Source of the DNA: Syntrophaceticus sp050949745
GTDB taxonomy: Bacteria > Bacillota > DSM-12270 > Thermacetogeniales > Thermacetogeniaceae
NCBI GenBank assembly: GCA_050949745.1
Contig: JBMNGF010000007.1
Location: 1 to 64,000, forward strand
Direction of reading: 5' to 3'
Length of the DNA stretch: 64,000 nt
Position numbers and translations under genes: made by a program. Positions 35,591 to 45,285 of this stretch are shown piece by piece. The notes under the pieces were generated by a model that saw only the letters and a list, made by a program, of their open reading frames with translations, was not told the origin of the DNA and searched no databases. Each line of letters begins with the position of its first letter. Within the stretch, counting starts at the first letter, position 1.

Positions 35591-36088
35591 ATGACACCGG
35601 TTCTTTTTATCTCCGGTTATTCTGATACAGGCAAAACTACGCTTGTCAAAAATCTGATTCAATCTTTCAAAGGGATGGGATACCGTGTGGCAGCTGTCAA
35701 GCATGCTGCTCACGGCTATGAACTGGATGTTCAAGGTAGGGATACCTGGCATTACTGTCAAGCGGGAGCGGAAGAGGTGGTTGTTGTAGGGCCGCGGTCA
35801 TTGACCATACATCACCAATATAAACAAGAACCATCCTTCAGGGAGGTTCTTGGAATGGTCAAAGATGTTGATTTTATCTTTGTTGAGGGCTATAAAAGGG
35901 AAGCAGGGCCCAAAATTGAGGTTGTCAGGAAGGGGAAGGAACGACTTTCCCTAGGAAATGATTTGATAGCTGTTGTCAGTGATGAGCCATTAACCGAAAA
36001 AGTGCCCTGTTTTGCAACAACTGATATCCCTCAACTGGCAAAATTTATTATCGACTATTTCAGACAGGGGGATAGGGATACTGTCTGA
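35591..36088 (+). CDS. mobB: Molybdopterin-guanine dinucleotide biosynthesis protein B
   Basis: 165-residue P-loop GTPase: GYSDTGKTTLVKNLI at the N-terminus, AAVKHAAHGYELDVQGRDTWHY, and IFVEGYKREAGPKIEVVR. MobB assists MobA in attaching GMP to molybdopterin. Other moco genes are not in the window. ATG at 35591 follows GAGGGGATGAG. Confidence 0.9.
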   Translation: MTPVLFISGYSDTGKTTLVKNLIQSFKGMGYRVAAVKHAAHGYELDVQGRDTWHYCQAGAEEVVVVGPRSLTIHHQYKQEPSFREVLGMVKDVDFIFVEGYKREAGPKIEVVRKGKERLSLGNDLIAVVSDEPLTEKVPCFATTDIPQLAKFIIDYFRQGDRDTV

Positions 36089-36121
36089 CAGACCGTGTCC
36101 CTGTCTGCCCCTGTCTGCGGT

Positions 36122-37411
36122 TTAACCCTTCAAATCGTTAATTACCAAACCGGTCAGCAGCTTTGGGTAAAAATATGTGGACTTCTGAGGCATTTTATCT
36201 CCAGCAGATGCCACTTTGATAATCTCAGATATCTTGGTCGGGTTCAATAGAAAAGCTAATTGAGCATTTTGATTCAATGCGTTCAGGGCTGTTGCATCTT
36301 CTCTGGTATATGTGATGTTCTCCTGATCGGCGATCTTTTCCGGACTTATATTCAATATCTTTTGGAAGATCAGTGTTTGAAGAACTGCCGCATCTAGACT
36401 GCACCAAGCAGGTGATTTTCCAGGAGAGGAGACTTCTACACTGCCGGTCTCCCGTAGTATAACTAAATACAGGGCAGATTCTCCGGTTCCCATGATAAAT
36501 GCTGTTTTCCCCGAATCTTGCTGCTTCTTTAAAAGACTGGCCAAGTCTTTCTCCTGGGAGTCTATTTTTTCCACATAGAAATATTTTTCAAGCTTTTTTA
36601 GAAAGCTACTGAGATCAAAGTTTAGTAAGCTGTGTACTATTCTGTGGGTTGGCAGAACAACCATTCCAGGATCACAGGCATTCACCAGGTAAATGAGGAC
36701 ATAGCTGCTCTCAGGATATTTATCACGATTTTGGCGGTAAAACTCCAAAGCTGTTTCGTAGCGGTGATGGCCGTCAGCAATGTAGAGCACCTGGTTTGCT
36801 AGGGTTGTAGTGATTTTTTCATTAAGCTTGGGATCAGTCATCACCCAAATCCGGTGCTGTTCTCCAAGATCATCTGTCAGCTCTATCTCTGATTGAGATT
36901 CTTTAACTTTTTCGTATTCCTGATCAAGAGTCATATCCTCATCAACATAAAATACAAAAATGGGGCTGAAGTTGGCCACACATTCAGACATGAGAGCTAA
37001 GCGATCAGCCTTGGGTTTTGAAAGTGTTTCTTCATGAGGTAGTATTTTTCCGGTTGAAAAGTCCTCCAGCTTGACTCGGGCGAAAAACCCGGTTCTGGTA
37101 TGGTTCACATTATTGATGTAAAATTGCTGTTCATAAAGGTATAAGGCATCCCTGCTCTCACGAATTAAGACCCCTTCATCCAGCCATTTTCTAAAGTTAT
37201 ATGCTGCTCTTGTATATCTGTTCTCTTTTTCCGAATCATCTGGAAATTGGTATCCTAGTTCTAAACGTATACTGTTATAAGGATGCCTTTCATAAAACAT
37301 TTTTTGTGCCTTGTCGTCAATAATATCGTAGGGTGGTGTGACAACATCAGAAATGTTCATAACTTTTTCCTGGTTGTACCGGATTCCCCTGAATGGTATA
37401 ACTTTTGCCAT
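36122..37411 (-). CDS. DUF1015 family protein
   Basis: 429 residues. Start ATG at 37409-37411 (AKVIPFRGIRYNQEKV) follows TAAGGAGGG; the frame is open 17 codons further up. Conserved landmarks are VVTPPYDII, ILPHEETLSKPKADRL and YIADGHHRYETAL, all typical of DUF1015. The family is widespread in anaerobes, uncharacterised, and has been placed near serine and phosphoglycerate metabolism in some genomes. No adjacent partner here. Confidence 0.85.
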   Translation of the reverse strand: MAKVIPFRGIRYNQEKVMNISDVVTPPYDIIDDKAQKMFYERHPYNSIRLELGYQFPDDSEKENRYTRAAYNFRKWLDEGVLIRESRDALYLYEQQFYINNVNHTRTGFFARVKLEDFSTGKILPHEETLSKPKADRLALMSECVANFSPIFVFYVDEDMTLDQEYEKVKESQSEIELTDDLGEQHRIWVMTDPKLNEKITTTLANQVLYIADGHHRYETALEFYRQNRDKYPESSYVLIYLVNACDPGMVVLPTHRIVHSLLNFDLSSFLKKLEKYFYVEKIDSQEKDLASLLKKQQDSGKTAFIMGTGESALYLVILRETGSVEVSSPGKSPAWCSLDAAVLQTLIFQKILNISPEKIADQENITYTREDATALNALNQNAQLAFLLNPTKISEIIKVASAGDKMPQKSTYFYPKLLTGLVINDLKG

Positions 37412-37571
37412 TTTTTCGCCCTCCTTACTGCTTATTGTATAATTTATATTCCACTTAAACAAGAGCCATCAGCGGTTATGGTTTGAATAATAAGCATTGA
37501 AAATTGTAATTTTCCGTGTTTTAATTCAGGTGTGGATAAAAAAAGTAATAATGGTCAGGTGAATAAATATA

Positions 37572-38333
37572 ATGAGCATAGATTATCATCTACACCCTCT
37601 TGGTCACAAAGGAGGGCGGTACACAAAAGAGTTACTGATGCCCTATCTTGATGAGGCACAAGTTCACGGGATCAGGGAAATCGGTTTTGCGGATCATGAC
37701 GATTTTGTTGAAGGAATAAATATGGAAAGCATTCTTTCATTAAGGGCATTATTTCCAGATACAAAGATAAAGCTAGGGCTTGAGATTTCTTACAGGCCGG
37801 GAAGGGAAGAGGAGATAAAAAAGATTGCTGGAATGCTTCCTTTCGATTATTTAATTGGTTCGGTTCATGATCTGGAGGGTTGGATGTTCGATCACCCTGA
37901 TTATCGTTCTGGCTATAGCAACTGGGATATCAGTGAATTGTATCGCAATTATTACAGTAGTATAGGACAGCTAGTCAGCAGTGGGCTTTTTGATATTGTG
38001 GGACACCTTGATGTGATAAAGGTTTTCGGTTATCGGCCACAGGGAGAACTTTTGCCTTTCGCTGAACAGGTTCTACAGTCTATCAGCCACACCGATCTTA
38101 TAGTGGAGGTAAATACGGCTGGGCTGCGCAAACCCTGTGCTGAAATCTATCCTGCAGAGGAACTGCTTGCCAGGTGTTTCCAGCTAGATATACCGGTAAC
38201 TCTAGGTTCTGATGCTCATATTGAAGGGGATGTAGCCAGGGATTTTGCCTGTGCTAGAGAGTTGTTGTACCGGACAGGTTACCGCCGTTTAATGGGTATT
38301 ACAAAGCGTCGAAGATATTCAGTTCTGCTTTAA
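37572..38333 (+). CDS. PHP domain phosphoesterase (histidinol-phosphatase-like)
   Basis: 253 residues. Metal-ligand motifs DYHLHPLGH, GFADHDDF, GLEISYRPG, IGSVHDLEGW, GHLDVIKVF and TLGSDAHIEGD follow the HisK/PHP order. Likely hydrolyses a phosphate monoester; without his genes nearby the substrate is open. Confidence 0.85.
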   Translation: MSIDYHLHPLGHKGGRYTKELLMPYLDEAQVHGIREIGFADHDDFVEGINMESILSLRALFPDTKIKLGLEISYRPGREEEIKKIAGMLPFDYLIGSVHDLEGWMFDHPDYRSGYSNWDISELYRNYYSSIGQLVSSGLFDIVGHLDVIKVFGYRPQGELLPFAEQVLQSISHTDLIVEVNTAGLRKPCAEIYPAEELLARCFQLDIPVTLGSDAHIEGDVARDFACARELLYRTGYRRLMGITKRRRYSVLL

Positions 38334-38355
38334 TAACGACGCAGATGGAGGAGAC

Positions 38356-39345
38356 ATGTCCTTTTTTTTGCTCATTATAAGCCTCGGTATAATTTTAGTC
38401 GCCGCGGAGATCTTTACAAATGGGGTAGAATGGCTCGGTTTTAGATTGCATCTATCAGAAGGTGCAGTTGGGAGTATTCTTGCAGCTGTGGGTACGGCTC
38501 TACCCGAATCACTGATACCATTGATCGCTTTTGTTGCTGGGACAGGGATCGAACAGCAGCATGTAGGGATTGGAGCCATTATCGGTGCACCCTTTATGCT
38601 GAGCACCCTGGCTTTCTTTATCAGTGGATCGGTGGTGGTTTTAGAGGCTAAAAAACGCCTGGATTTTCCTCACTTGATCGTTGATGATGTGGTGATCAGG
38701 CGGGATATCTTTTTCTTTATTATTGGTTATAGCATAGGCCTGGGGGCAGCCTTTATTGAAAGTACAATAATACAGTATCTGGTCGCCGCCTTTTTAATTA
38801 CATGGTACTTTCTTTATGTCTGGTTAACACTGAATATGGGCAGAAGCGTGGGCAACAGTTCAGAATTGCGTCCACTTTATTTTAGCCTTTTCAAGAAAAG
38901 TCCACCCCTACAGCTGATTATCCTTCAGATCATTTTTGCCATTGTAGTTTTAGTAATCGGAGCCAATCTTTTTGTTGATGAAGTCTCTATAATTGCTGAA
39001 ATGCTAGGTATCACCCCCTTTATTTTATCATTGATAATTGCTCCTATTGCTACAGAACTTCCGGAAAAATTTAACAGCGTGATTTGGCTGCTCCAAAAGA
39101 AAGACACCTTTGCTTTGGGTAATATTACAGGAGCAATGGTTTTTCAGAGTGTTGTACTGCCCAGTATAGGTATCATTTTTACAGATTGGCATTTTGTCAG
39201 TGGGTCTTTATTACCGGTAGTTTTAACATTTCTTTCGGTAGGACTTGTCTATCTGTCTCTTTTATTGAAGAGAAAACTCAATGCCTATGTTTTATTGGCA
39301 GGAGGCTTGTTTTATCTTATCTTTTTATGGGGTATGCTGCATTAA
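38356..39345 (+). CDS. Sodium/calcium exchanger family membrane protein
   Basis: 329 residues, about ten membrane segments. The two alpha repeats of the CaCA superfamily are visible: AAVGTALPESLIPLI near residue 45 and IIAPIATELPEKFNSV near 230. Cation antiport across the membrane is expected. ATG behind GGAGGAG. Confidence 0.85.
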   Translation: MSFFLLIISLGIILVAAEIFTNGVEWLGFRLHLSEGAVGSILAAVGTALPESLIPLIAFVAGTGIEQQHVGIGAIIGAPFMLSTLAFFISGSVVVLEAKKRLDFPHLIVDDVVIRRDIFFFIIGYSIGLGAAFIESTIIQYLVAAFLITWYFLYVWLTLNMGRSVGNSSELRPLYFSLFKKSPPLQLIILQIIFAIVVLVIGANLFVDEVSIIAEMLGITPFILSLIIAPIATELPEKFNSVIWLLQKKDTFALGNITGAMVFQSVVLPSIGIIFTDWHFVSGSLLPVVLTFLSVGLVYLSLLLKRKLNAYVLLAGGLFYLIFLWGMLH

Positions 39346-39360
39346 CTGGAGGGAGTATTG

Positions 39361-40029
39361 TTGAACCTCGCTTTTATTTTTGCATCATCATTCCTAATCG
39401 CAATGTCCGGTGCTCTGATGCCGGGTCCAATGTTAGCAGTTACAATAAGGGAAAGCCTAGAGCAAGGGTGGCTAGCTGGAATGTTTATCGCTGCAGGGCA
39501 TGGCCTTGCGGAGATCATTCTCTTATGTCTGTTCGCTTTGGGTCTGAGCAGTGTCCTGCAGGCTCATTGGATAACAGTTATTGTAGGCATTGTTGGAGGT
39601 TTGGTGCTTTTCCTGATGGGTATACAGATGATGTACAATGCCTTACAGGGGAAAATGGAATTTGCCGCTTTGAGTAATGAGCAAGGAGGACAAGTTGTTA
39701 CCGAAGTAACCAGAAGGTCTTTTAGCCGTGCACTCGGTGCTGGTGTTGTCGTCAGTATTGTAAACCCAGGGTGGATTATTTGGTGGCTGACGATAGGTGT
39801 GCTGTATGTTACACAGGCTTTGCAGTATGGTTTGTTGGGACTTGGTTTTTTTTATACAGGACATATCCTGGCTGATTTCGCCTGGTATATTTTTATAGCT
39901 TTTATCGTTGCTTCAGGAAAAAAATTATTGACAGCAAAGACATTCAATTTAATTCTTGCAGGATGCGGGCTGCTATTGGTCTTCTTAGCATTGGTTTTTA
40001 TTTTACAGGCCATCCTGTCAGTGATATAA
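39361..40029 (+). CDS. LysE family transporter
   Basis: About 222 residues, six membrane segments. SGALMPGPMLAVTIRESL at the N-terminus is the family signature, and NPGWIIWWLTIG is the second conserved block. LysE/RhtB proteins export amino acids. Two TTG codons (39358 and 39361) are possible starts behind GGAGGGAG. The upstream exchanger ends 15 bases before. Confidence 0.82.
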   Translation: MNLAFIFASSFLIAMSGALMPGPMLAVTIRESLEQGWLAGMFIAAGHGLAEIILLCLFALGLSSVLQAHWITVIVGIVGGLVLFLMGIQMMYNALQGKMEFAALSNEQGGQVVTEVTRRSFSRALGAGVVVSIVNPGWIIWWLTIGVLYVTQALQYGLLGLGFFYTGHILADFAWYIFIAFIVASGKKLLTAKTFNLILAGCGLLLVFLALVFILQAILSVI

Positions 40030-40058
40030 ATAATATAAAAGTATTGGAGGGTGATATT

Positions 40059-40439
40059 ATGAATCACTATGATTACGCTCATAATCTGGCCCGGGCTTTA
40101 AAAGAATCTGAGGAATACCAGGCTATGCTCAAGGCGAAGGAGCAGATGGAAGCGGACCCCAAAAACAAGGAGATGCTTTTGGAGTTCCGCAAGTTTCAAT
40201 GGGAGATGCAAAAATCCCAGGCTCTCCAGGAAGAGATTGATGAGGTCACCAAGCGCAGGATGGCACAACTAGGGGATCTAGTGGGGGCCAACTCAGCAAT
40301 CCAAGGCTACTTGATGGCAGAGTATCGGTTTGGTCAGGTAATGATGGATATTCAAAAAATACTTAGTGATTCACTTGCCGAATGGTTCAAGATCGCAGCA
40401 GAATCTGTCATTGGTGAGGAAGAAACGCCAGAACAATAA
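40059..40439 (+). CDS. YlbF/YmcA family regulator-like protein
   Basis: 126 residues, all helical: ARALKESEEYQAMLKAKEQM, LLEFRKFQWEMQKSQ and VMMDIQKILSDSLAEW. YlbF/YmcA/YaaT form an Fe-S complex that affects RNase Y in Bacillus; this single-domain relative lacks an obvious Cys cluster. ATG at 40059 behind TTGGAGGGTGAT. Confidence 0.8.
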   Translation: MNHYDYAHNLARALKESEEYQAMLKAKEQMEADPKNKEMLLEFRKFQWEMQKSQALQEEIDEVTKRRMAQLGDLVGANSAIQGYLMAEYRFGQVMMDIQKILSDSLAEWFKIAAESVIGEEETPEQ

Positions 40440-40453
40440 AAGAGGGATCCATT

Positions 40454-40792
40454 ATTAAGAGACTTGCATTGTTTATTTGTATGATATTGATTGTAACAAT
40501 TCTAATAGGGTGTGCTCACTCGGTTAATCAGCTTTCTTTTGTGGCTACTGTGCTTGAAAATGATGAAACCTATTTGTTGGTAAAACCTGAGGAGGGTTCT
40601 GACGAGTTAAGATCTGCCGACAGAATCACAGTATCTATCAGAGATACAGTGCTGCTGAACTCCCAGGATATAGAAATAGCAGCCGATGATATTGCAATTG
40701 GGAAGCAAGTAGAAATAGCCTATGATGGAACAATAGCTGAAAGCTATCCTGCTCAGATCAATCAATGTTCTAGAGTTAGGTTATTGGATTAG
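40454..40792 (+). CDS. Small lipoprotein, likely ATT start
   Basis: 112 residues. Starting at ATT 40454 gives M-KRLALFICMILIVTILIGC, a textbook lipoprotein signal with two positive charges, 17 hydrophobic residues and a lipobox Cys at about position 20. GAGGGA lies seven bases before it. Later starts (TTG 40469, ATG 40481) lack the charges. The mature part ATVLENDETYLLVKP and VSIRDTVLLNSQDIE resembles small OB-like DUF3221-type lipoproteins. Function unknown. Confidence 0.65.
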   Translation: MKRLALFICMILIVTILIGCAHSVNQLSFVATVLENDETYLLVKPEEGSDELRSADRITVSIRDTVLLNSQDIEIAADDIAIGKQVEIAYDGTIAESYPAQINQCSRVRLLD

Positions 40793-40916
40793 TAGCTTAA
40801 TTAAAGGGTATGACATTCTCTCTGATTAACGACATTGGGGGCAATTGACCGGTTCTTGATTTGCTGCTATAATCTCTCTAGTTTTTCACAGACTATCAGG
40901 TATTGGGGGGAGTAAT

Positions 40917-41384
40917 ATGTTAAGCACACCGGATCTATATACACTTGTTTCTGCGGCAGCAGAAGGAGAAAAAGAATTGACAGCCTTTGACCAAGCACTT
41001 CTAAAAGCGGGAATAGGAAATGTAAACCTGATCAGGGTAAGCAGCATCCTGCCGCCGGGGTCAGAGTTCGTCAAGGAATTGGCCTTACCTCCCGGTTCGC
41101 TGTTGCCTATTGCTTATGGGAGTATTTGCAGTTCAGAGCCTGGATCTTTAATCGCCGCAGCTGTCGCTGTTGGTATAGGGTCCAGTACCGATGACTTTGG
41201 GGTGATCATGGAGTATTCAGGCCATTGTACCCAACAGGAAGCTGAGGGTGAAGTAAGAGAGATGGTGACTCAGGCTTTCCAGTACCGGGGCAAGGAATTA
41301 ATAGAAATTAAGGTAGCTGGTATCGAGCATAATGTCCAGTGCTGTGGGTGTGTGTTTGCAGGTATTCCACTCTGGTACAAATAA
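40917..41384 (+). CDS. pdaD: Pyruvoyl-dependent arginine decarboxylase
   Basis: 155 residues. The proenzyme cleaves itself between S42 and S43 (IRVSSILPPG), turning S43 into the pyruvoyl group. LPIAYGSICSSEPG and VIMEYSGHCT are family motifs. It makes agmatine from arginine. First gene of a polyamine operon with speE and speB. Confidence 0.92.
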   Translation: MLSTPDLYTLVSAAAEGEKELTAFDQALLKAGIGNVNLIRVSSILPPGSEFVKELALPPGSLLPIAYGSICSSEPGSLIAAAVAVGIGSSTDDFGVIMEYSGHCTQQEAEGEVREMVTQAFQYRGKELIEIKVAGIEHNVQCCGCVFAGIPLWYK

Positions 41385-41423
41385 ACGTTGGACACATTTA
41401 ATTTAACTGAGGAGTTAATAAAT

Positions 41424-42260
41424 ATGGAATTATGGTTTACAGAAAAACAGACGCCAGGTCTTGGTATTACCTGTAAGGTTTTACAGACACTGCATAGAGA
41501 GAAGACCCCTTATCAGGAAATTGCGGTTATTGATACAATGCAGTACGGCCGTATGCTGGTTTTGGATGGTATGGTGCAGTTGACCATAGGTGATGAATTC
41601 GTTTACCATGAGATGCTGGCTCATGTCCCCTTACACATCCATCCCCATCCTAGTAATGTGTTAATTATCGGCGGGGGGGATGGAGGGACTGCTCGAGAGG
41701 TACTTCGGCATCCTCATATAGAGAAGGTCACTCTTGTGGAAATAGACCGGCGTGTTGTAGATGTTTGCAGACAATTTCTACCGGAGGTTGCCAGTTCTTT
41801 TGATGATCCCAGAATGGAGGTACACTATACTGATGGAGTGGCTTATCTCTTGAATAAAGAGAATGAATATGATGTCATTCTTGTCGACTCTCCCGAACCG
41901 ATCGGACAGGCGGAGCGTCTATTTGGCACAGAATTTTATAAAGGGATCGCTGCTGCCCTGCGCAAAGACGGTCTCTTTGCAGCTCAGACGGAATCTCCAT
42001 TTGTAAATGGTGATTTGATCGCCAGTGTTTACAGCAAGATCAGCAGCCTATTTCCCATCACCGGGCTATACCTTGCTCCTGTTCCCACATACCCCAGTGG
42101 AAGTTGGAGTTTTACGATAGGTTCAAAAAACTATGATCCACTGGCAGCACGGAATGTGGGTCTAGAGGGATTACGCTATTACAATACCGGAATGCACCAG
42201 GCTGCTTTTCAATTGCCGAATTTCCTTCAGGAACTCTTGTGTCAGGGGGGTACCGATTAG
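41424..42260 (+). CDS. speE: Spermidine synthase
   Basis: 278 residues. VLIIGGGDGGTAREVLRH is the decarboxylated-SAM site, VTLVEIDRRVVD and VILVDSPEPIG complete the binding pocket (the second usually reads D-x-x-D-P). ATG at 41424 follows GAGGAG by eight bases. It adds an aminopropyl group to putrescine. No AdoMet decarboxylase gene is seen in the window. Confidence 0.93.
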   Translation: MELWFTEKQTPGLGITCKVLQTLHREKTPYQEIAVIDTMQYGRMLVLDGMVQLTIGDEFVYHEMLAHVPLHIHPHPSNVLIIGGGDGGTAREVLRHPHIEKVTLVEIDRRVVDVCRQFLPEVASSFDDPRMEVHYTDGVAYLLNKENEYDVILVDSPEPIGQAERLFGTEFYKGIAAALRKDGLFAAQTESPFVNGDLIASVYSKISSLFPITGLYLAPVPTYPSGSWSFTIGSKNYDPLAARNVGLEGLRYYNTGMHQAAFQLPNFLQELLCQGGTD

Positions 42261-43147
42261 TGAAAACAGCTGAACTTTGTGTGCGAGACTGGTCATTTCT
42301 TGCAGCAAAGGACTCTTATCAGGATTCCCGGCTTGTGCTGGCGGGAATACCCTTAGATCTAACCTCCAGTTTCCGGCCTGGGTCTCGCCAGGGCCCTCAG
42401 GCGATCCGCAGTGTATCTGAGGGACTGGAGGAATTCAGCCCTTATTTAAACCTTGATTTGGTTGACTGCCATTTTTATGATCTAGGGGATCTTTTGTTGC
42501 CTCAAGGGAATCTTGATCTCTGTTTGCAGAGGATTGAGCAGCTCTGTAGGTTACTGCTGCAAGATGAGAAACTGCCGGTGTTTTTGGGTGGGGAGCATTT
42601 GATCACTTATCCAATCGTTAAAGCAGCCTTTGATTTTTATCCGGATTTAGCTGTTTTGCATTTTGATGCCCATGCGGATCTGCGGGATGAGTACTTAGGC
42701 GAAGCCTATTCTCATGCGACAGTAATGCGCAGGGTATGTGAGTTGGTTGGTCCGGAAAATGTCTACCAGTTTGGGATCAGATCCGGGACCAGAGAAGAAT
42801 TTGCTTATGGGGATAGTTTTACTAATTTTTATCCCTTTCAGCTTGTTCAGGCTCTTCAATCATCTCTCTCTGGGTTGACCAAGCGTCCCCTTTATGTCAC
42901 ATTAGATATCGATGTGCTTGATCCTGCTTATGCACCTGGGACAGGCACCCCTGAACCAGGCGGTGTTTCACCTCAGGATATTTTTCAGGTTTTCGCTCTG
43001 CTGCAGGGATGGAATGTGATAGGCTGTGATATTGTGGAACTGACACCAGTCTATGATCCCAGTGGTATCACTACACTGCTGGCAGCGAAATTGGTGCGGG
43101 AAGGGCTTTTAGCTTTTCAAGCAGGTGGAGACAATGAGAGAAGATAA
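42260..43147 (+). CDS. speB: Agmatinase
   Basis: 295 residues, ureohydrolase family. Mn-binding motifs: GGEHLITYP, HFDAHADLRDEY, SHATVMRR and TLDIDVLDPAYAPGTGTPEPGG. GTG at 42260 overlaps the speE stop by one base. It converts agmatine from PdaD into putrescine and urea, closing the route from arginine to spermidine. Confidence 0.93.
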   Translation: MKTAELCVRDWSFLAAKDSYQDSRLVLAGIPLDLTSSFRPGSRQGPQAIRSVSEGLEEFSPYLNLDLVDCHFYDLGDLLLPQGNLDLCLQRIEQLCRLLLQDEKLPVFLGGEHLITYPIVKAAFDFYPDLAVLHFDAHADLRDEYLGEAYSHATVMRRVCELVGPENVYQFGIRSGTREEFAYGDSFTNFYPFQLVQALQSSLSGLTKRPLYVTLDIDVLDPAYAPGTGTPEPGGVSPQDIFQVFALLQGWNVIGCDIVELTPVYDPSGITTLLAAKLVREGLLAFQAGGDNERR

Positions 43148-43309
43148 ACCGTTTGAAGCATCATGAAAAAACAGGAGAAACAGTCAAAATTCATATAAAA
43201 TAAAATAAACAGTTTGAATAAAGAGAGACTATATACTAAGATTGGTAACAAATACTTTTATTAATGACTACAGAATGGTTAGCTTATTATCATTTTACTA
43301 AATGAGGGG

Positions 43310-44266
43310 GTGGCTGTCATCGCAGATGCAGATATCGATTCCTTAAATGCTCAAATTGATGAACTTTATATGGAAGGGCGACTAAAAGAGGTTGAAGCTG
43401 TTCTCAAAGAGATGATGGAGCTTATAAAAAGTGAAGACGGGGAACAAATGGCTTATGTTAACATGCTTAATAGAATGGGCGGCTATTATCGTGAAATGCA
43501 CGAATTTGAAAAAGCAGAGTCTGTTTTTCTCGAAGCCATGAAAATTTGTGCAGAAATCTCTGGAAGAGATCATCCTGATTACGCTACGACCATCAATAAC
43601 TTTGCTAGTTTATGTCGTATCATGAAAAAGTTTGCCAAGTCTGAAAAGCTGTTTCTTGAAGCTATGAAAATTTATGAAAAAACATTGGGCAAACAACATT
43701 TTCTCTATTCCAGCGCCTTAAACAATCTTGGTCTTCTATATCAAGATATGGGGGAATTTGAAAAAGCAGCGAAACTTCATGAAGAAGCACTAGAGATTGT
43801 TCGTAAGCAGGAGGAAGATAAGATTATCCATGCCACTAGTCTGAATAATTTAGCCAGTGCCTACCGTGCCCTAGGAAGAAATGAAGGAACAACTGCTCTA
43901 TTAAAAGAGGCTGTAGATATTTATGAAGAGGTAATGGGCAAAAAGCATCCCCTTTACGCCTCTGGTTTAAACAACTTGGGGTCACATTACCTGGTAATGG
44001 AGCAATATGAAGAAGCTGAACCACTTCTTATTGAATCCCTAGAAGTTTTATCAGACATTTTTGGTACTGAACACCAACACTATCTTACGGCAGCAACCAA
44101 CTTAGGTCTGCTCTATGAAAAAATGGGTCAAGACCGAAAAGCAATTCAATACTATAATGAAGTTGCTCAAATCTACGCTAAAATTCATGGTAAAAGTCAT
44201 CCGCAATATGAACGAAGTATGTATAAAATAGCACGATTAAAACAAAAAACAGGACATCAGCTATAG
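43310..44266 (+). CDS. TPR protein (kinesin light chain-type repeats)
   Basis: 318 residues made of six or seven 42-residue tetratricopeptide repeats of the TPR_12 type, for example SSALNNLGLLYQDMGEFEKA and ASGLNNLGSHYLVMEQYEEA. The start is GTG 43310, very close to GAGGGG; an ATC nine bases on has better spacing. No enzymatic domain, so it is probably a protein-binding scaffold. It is followed by DUF4037 (44 bases) and DUF4125 genes, suggesting a three-part unit. Confidence 0.8.
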   Translation: MAVIADADIDSLNAQIDELYMEGRLKEVEAVLKEMMELIKSEDGEQMAYVNMLNRMGGYYREMHEFEKAESVFLEAMKICAEISGRDHPDYATTINNFASLCRIMKKFAKSEKLFLEAMKIYEKTLGKQHFLYSSALNNLGLLYQDMGEFEKAAKLHEEALEIVRKQEEDKIIHATSLNNLASAYRALGRNEGTTALLKEAVDIYEEVMGKKHPLYASGLNNLGSHYLVMEQYEEAEPLLIESLEVLSDIFGTEHQHYLTAATNLGLLYEKMGQDRKAIQYYNEVAQIYAKIHGKSHPQYERSMYKIARLKQKTGHQL

Positions 44267-44310
44267 GGTGGTCTCATAATCAATGGAAGGAAGAGCGGGA
44301 GGAAGGGACA

Positions 44311-45258
44311 ATGCAAGGTTTAGATTTATCTGAACAGTATTTTAATGAAGTAGGCATGCCCATGATCAAGGATAAATTCCCCCGGTACCAAGATAAGATC
44401 GCTGCTGGTTTGGTAGGTGCGGGTTCTGAGTGCTTCTCCTTTGATGACGAAATCTCTCGGGATCATGACTGGGGCCCTTCTTTCTGTCTATGGTTGAATC
44501 AAGAGACTTATCAAGCCATCGGCGCAGAACTCCAAAAAGAATATGAACAACTTCCTAAAGTGTTTGGCGGATTTCCCAGCCGAAAGATCTCAAAATGGGG
44601 AGAAGGGCGTATCGGTGTTTTTGAAATCGGCAAATTTTACAAACAAATTATCGGATTTGACCATGTACCTAAGGATTTATTGGAATGGCGCCTGATTCCG
44701 GAAACTTATTTAGCTGAAGCAACTAATGGCCGTGTCTTTGTGGACCCTGTCGGAGAATTCAGTGCTTTTCGCCAAAAATTGAAGGATTATTACCCAGAAG
44801 ACATTCGACTCAAAAAAATCGCATCCCGCTGCATGACCATAGCTCGATCTGGTCAATACAACTTTATGCGCTGTGTTAAGCGCGGGGATCTTGTTGCTGT
44901 CCAATATAGCGAAACAGAGTTTATCAATGATAGTATTTCCATGGTTTTTCTTCTGAATAAAAAATATAAGCCCTATTATAAGTGGATGCACAGGGCTTTA
45001 AAAAGCTTGCCTATTCTAGGAGAGGAAATGTTTCAGCTTTATTATTATTTGGTGAGGCTCCATGAAATAGCTACTGGCCACGAGATTTATCAAAAGAAAT
45101 TTATTTTGATTGAAAAGATATGTCAGTTGATCATCGAAGAATTGCGAACTCAGGGATTAACCGATTCCTGCAGTGATTTTTTGCAGGATCATGGACCTTT
45201 GGTGCAAATGCGTATCAAGGATTCTAGGATTAAAGCAATGAATGTTTGGATTGAATAG
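44311..45258 (+). CDS. DUF4037 protein with nucleotidyltransferase-like core
   Basis: 315 residues. VGAGSECFSFDDEISRDHDW holds a GS followed by acidic pairs (D-D-E, D-H-D), the shape of a minimal nucleotidyltransferase active site. The C-terminal part is helical, with YYYLVRLHEIATGH. ATG follows GGAGGAAGGG. The family is known only as DUF4037. Target unknown: protein, tRNA or small molecule are all possible. Confidence 0.8.
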   Translation: MQGLDLSEQYFNEVGMPMIKDKFPRYQDKIAAGLVGAGSECFSFDDEISRDHDWGPSFCLWLNQETYQAIGAELQKEYEQLPKVFGGFPSRKISKWGEGRIGVFEIGKFYKQIIGFDHVPKDLLEWRLIPETYLAEATNGRVFVDPVGEFSAFRQKLKDYYPEDIRLKKIASRCMTIARSGQYNFMRCVKRGDLVAVQYSETEFINDSISMVFLLNKKYKPYYKWMHRALKSLPILGEEMFQLYYYLVRLHEIATGHEIYQKKFILIEKICQLIIEELRTQGLTDSCSDFLQDHGPLVQMRIKDSRIKAMNVWIE

Positions 45259-45285
45259 TAGAGCCTAAAGGGCTGAGAAAGGCAG

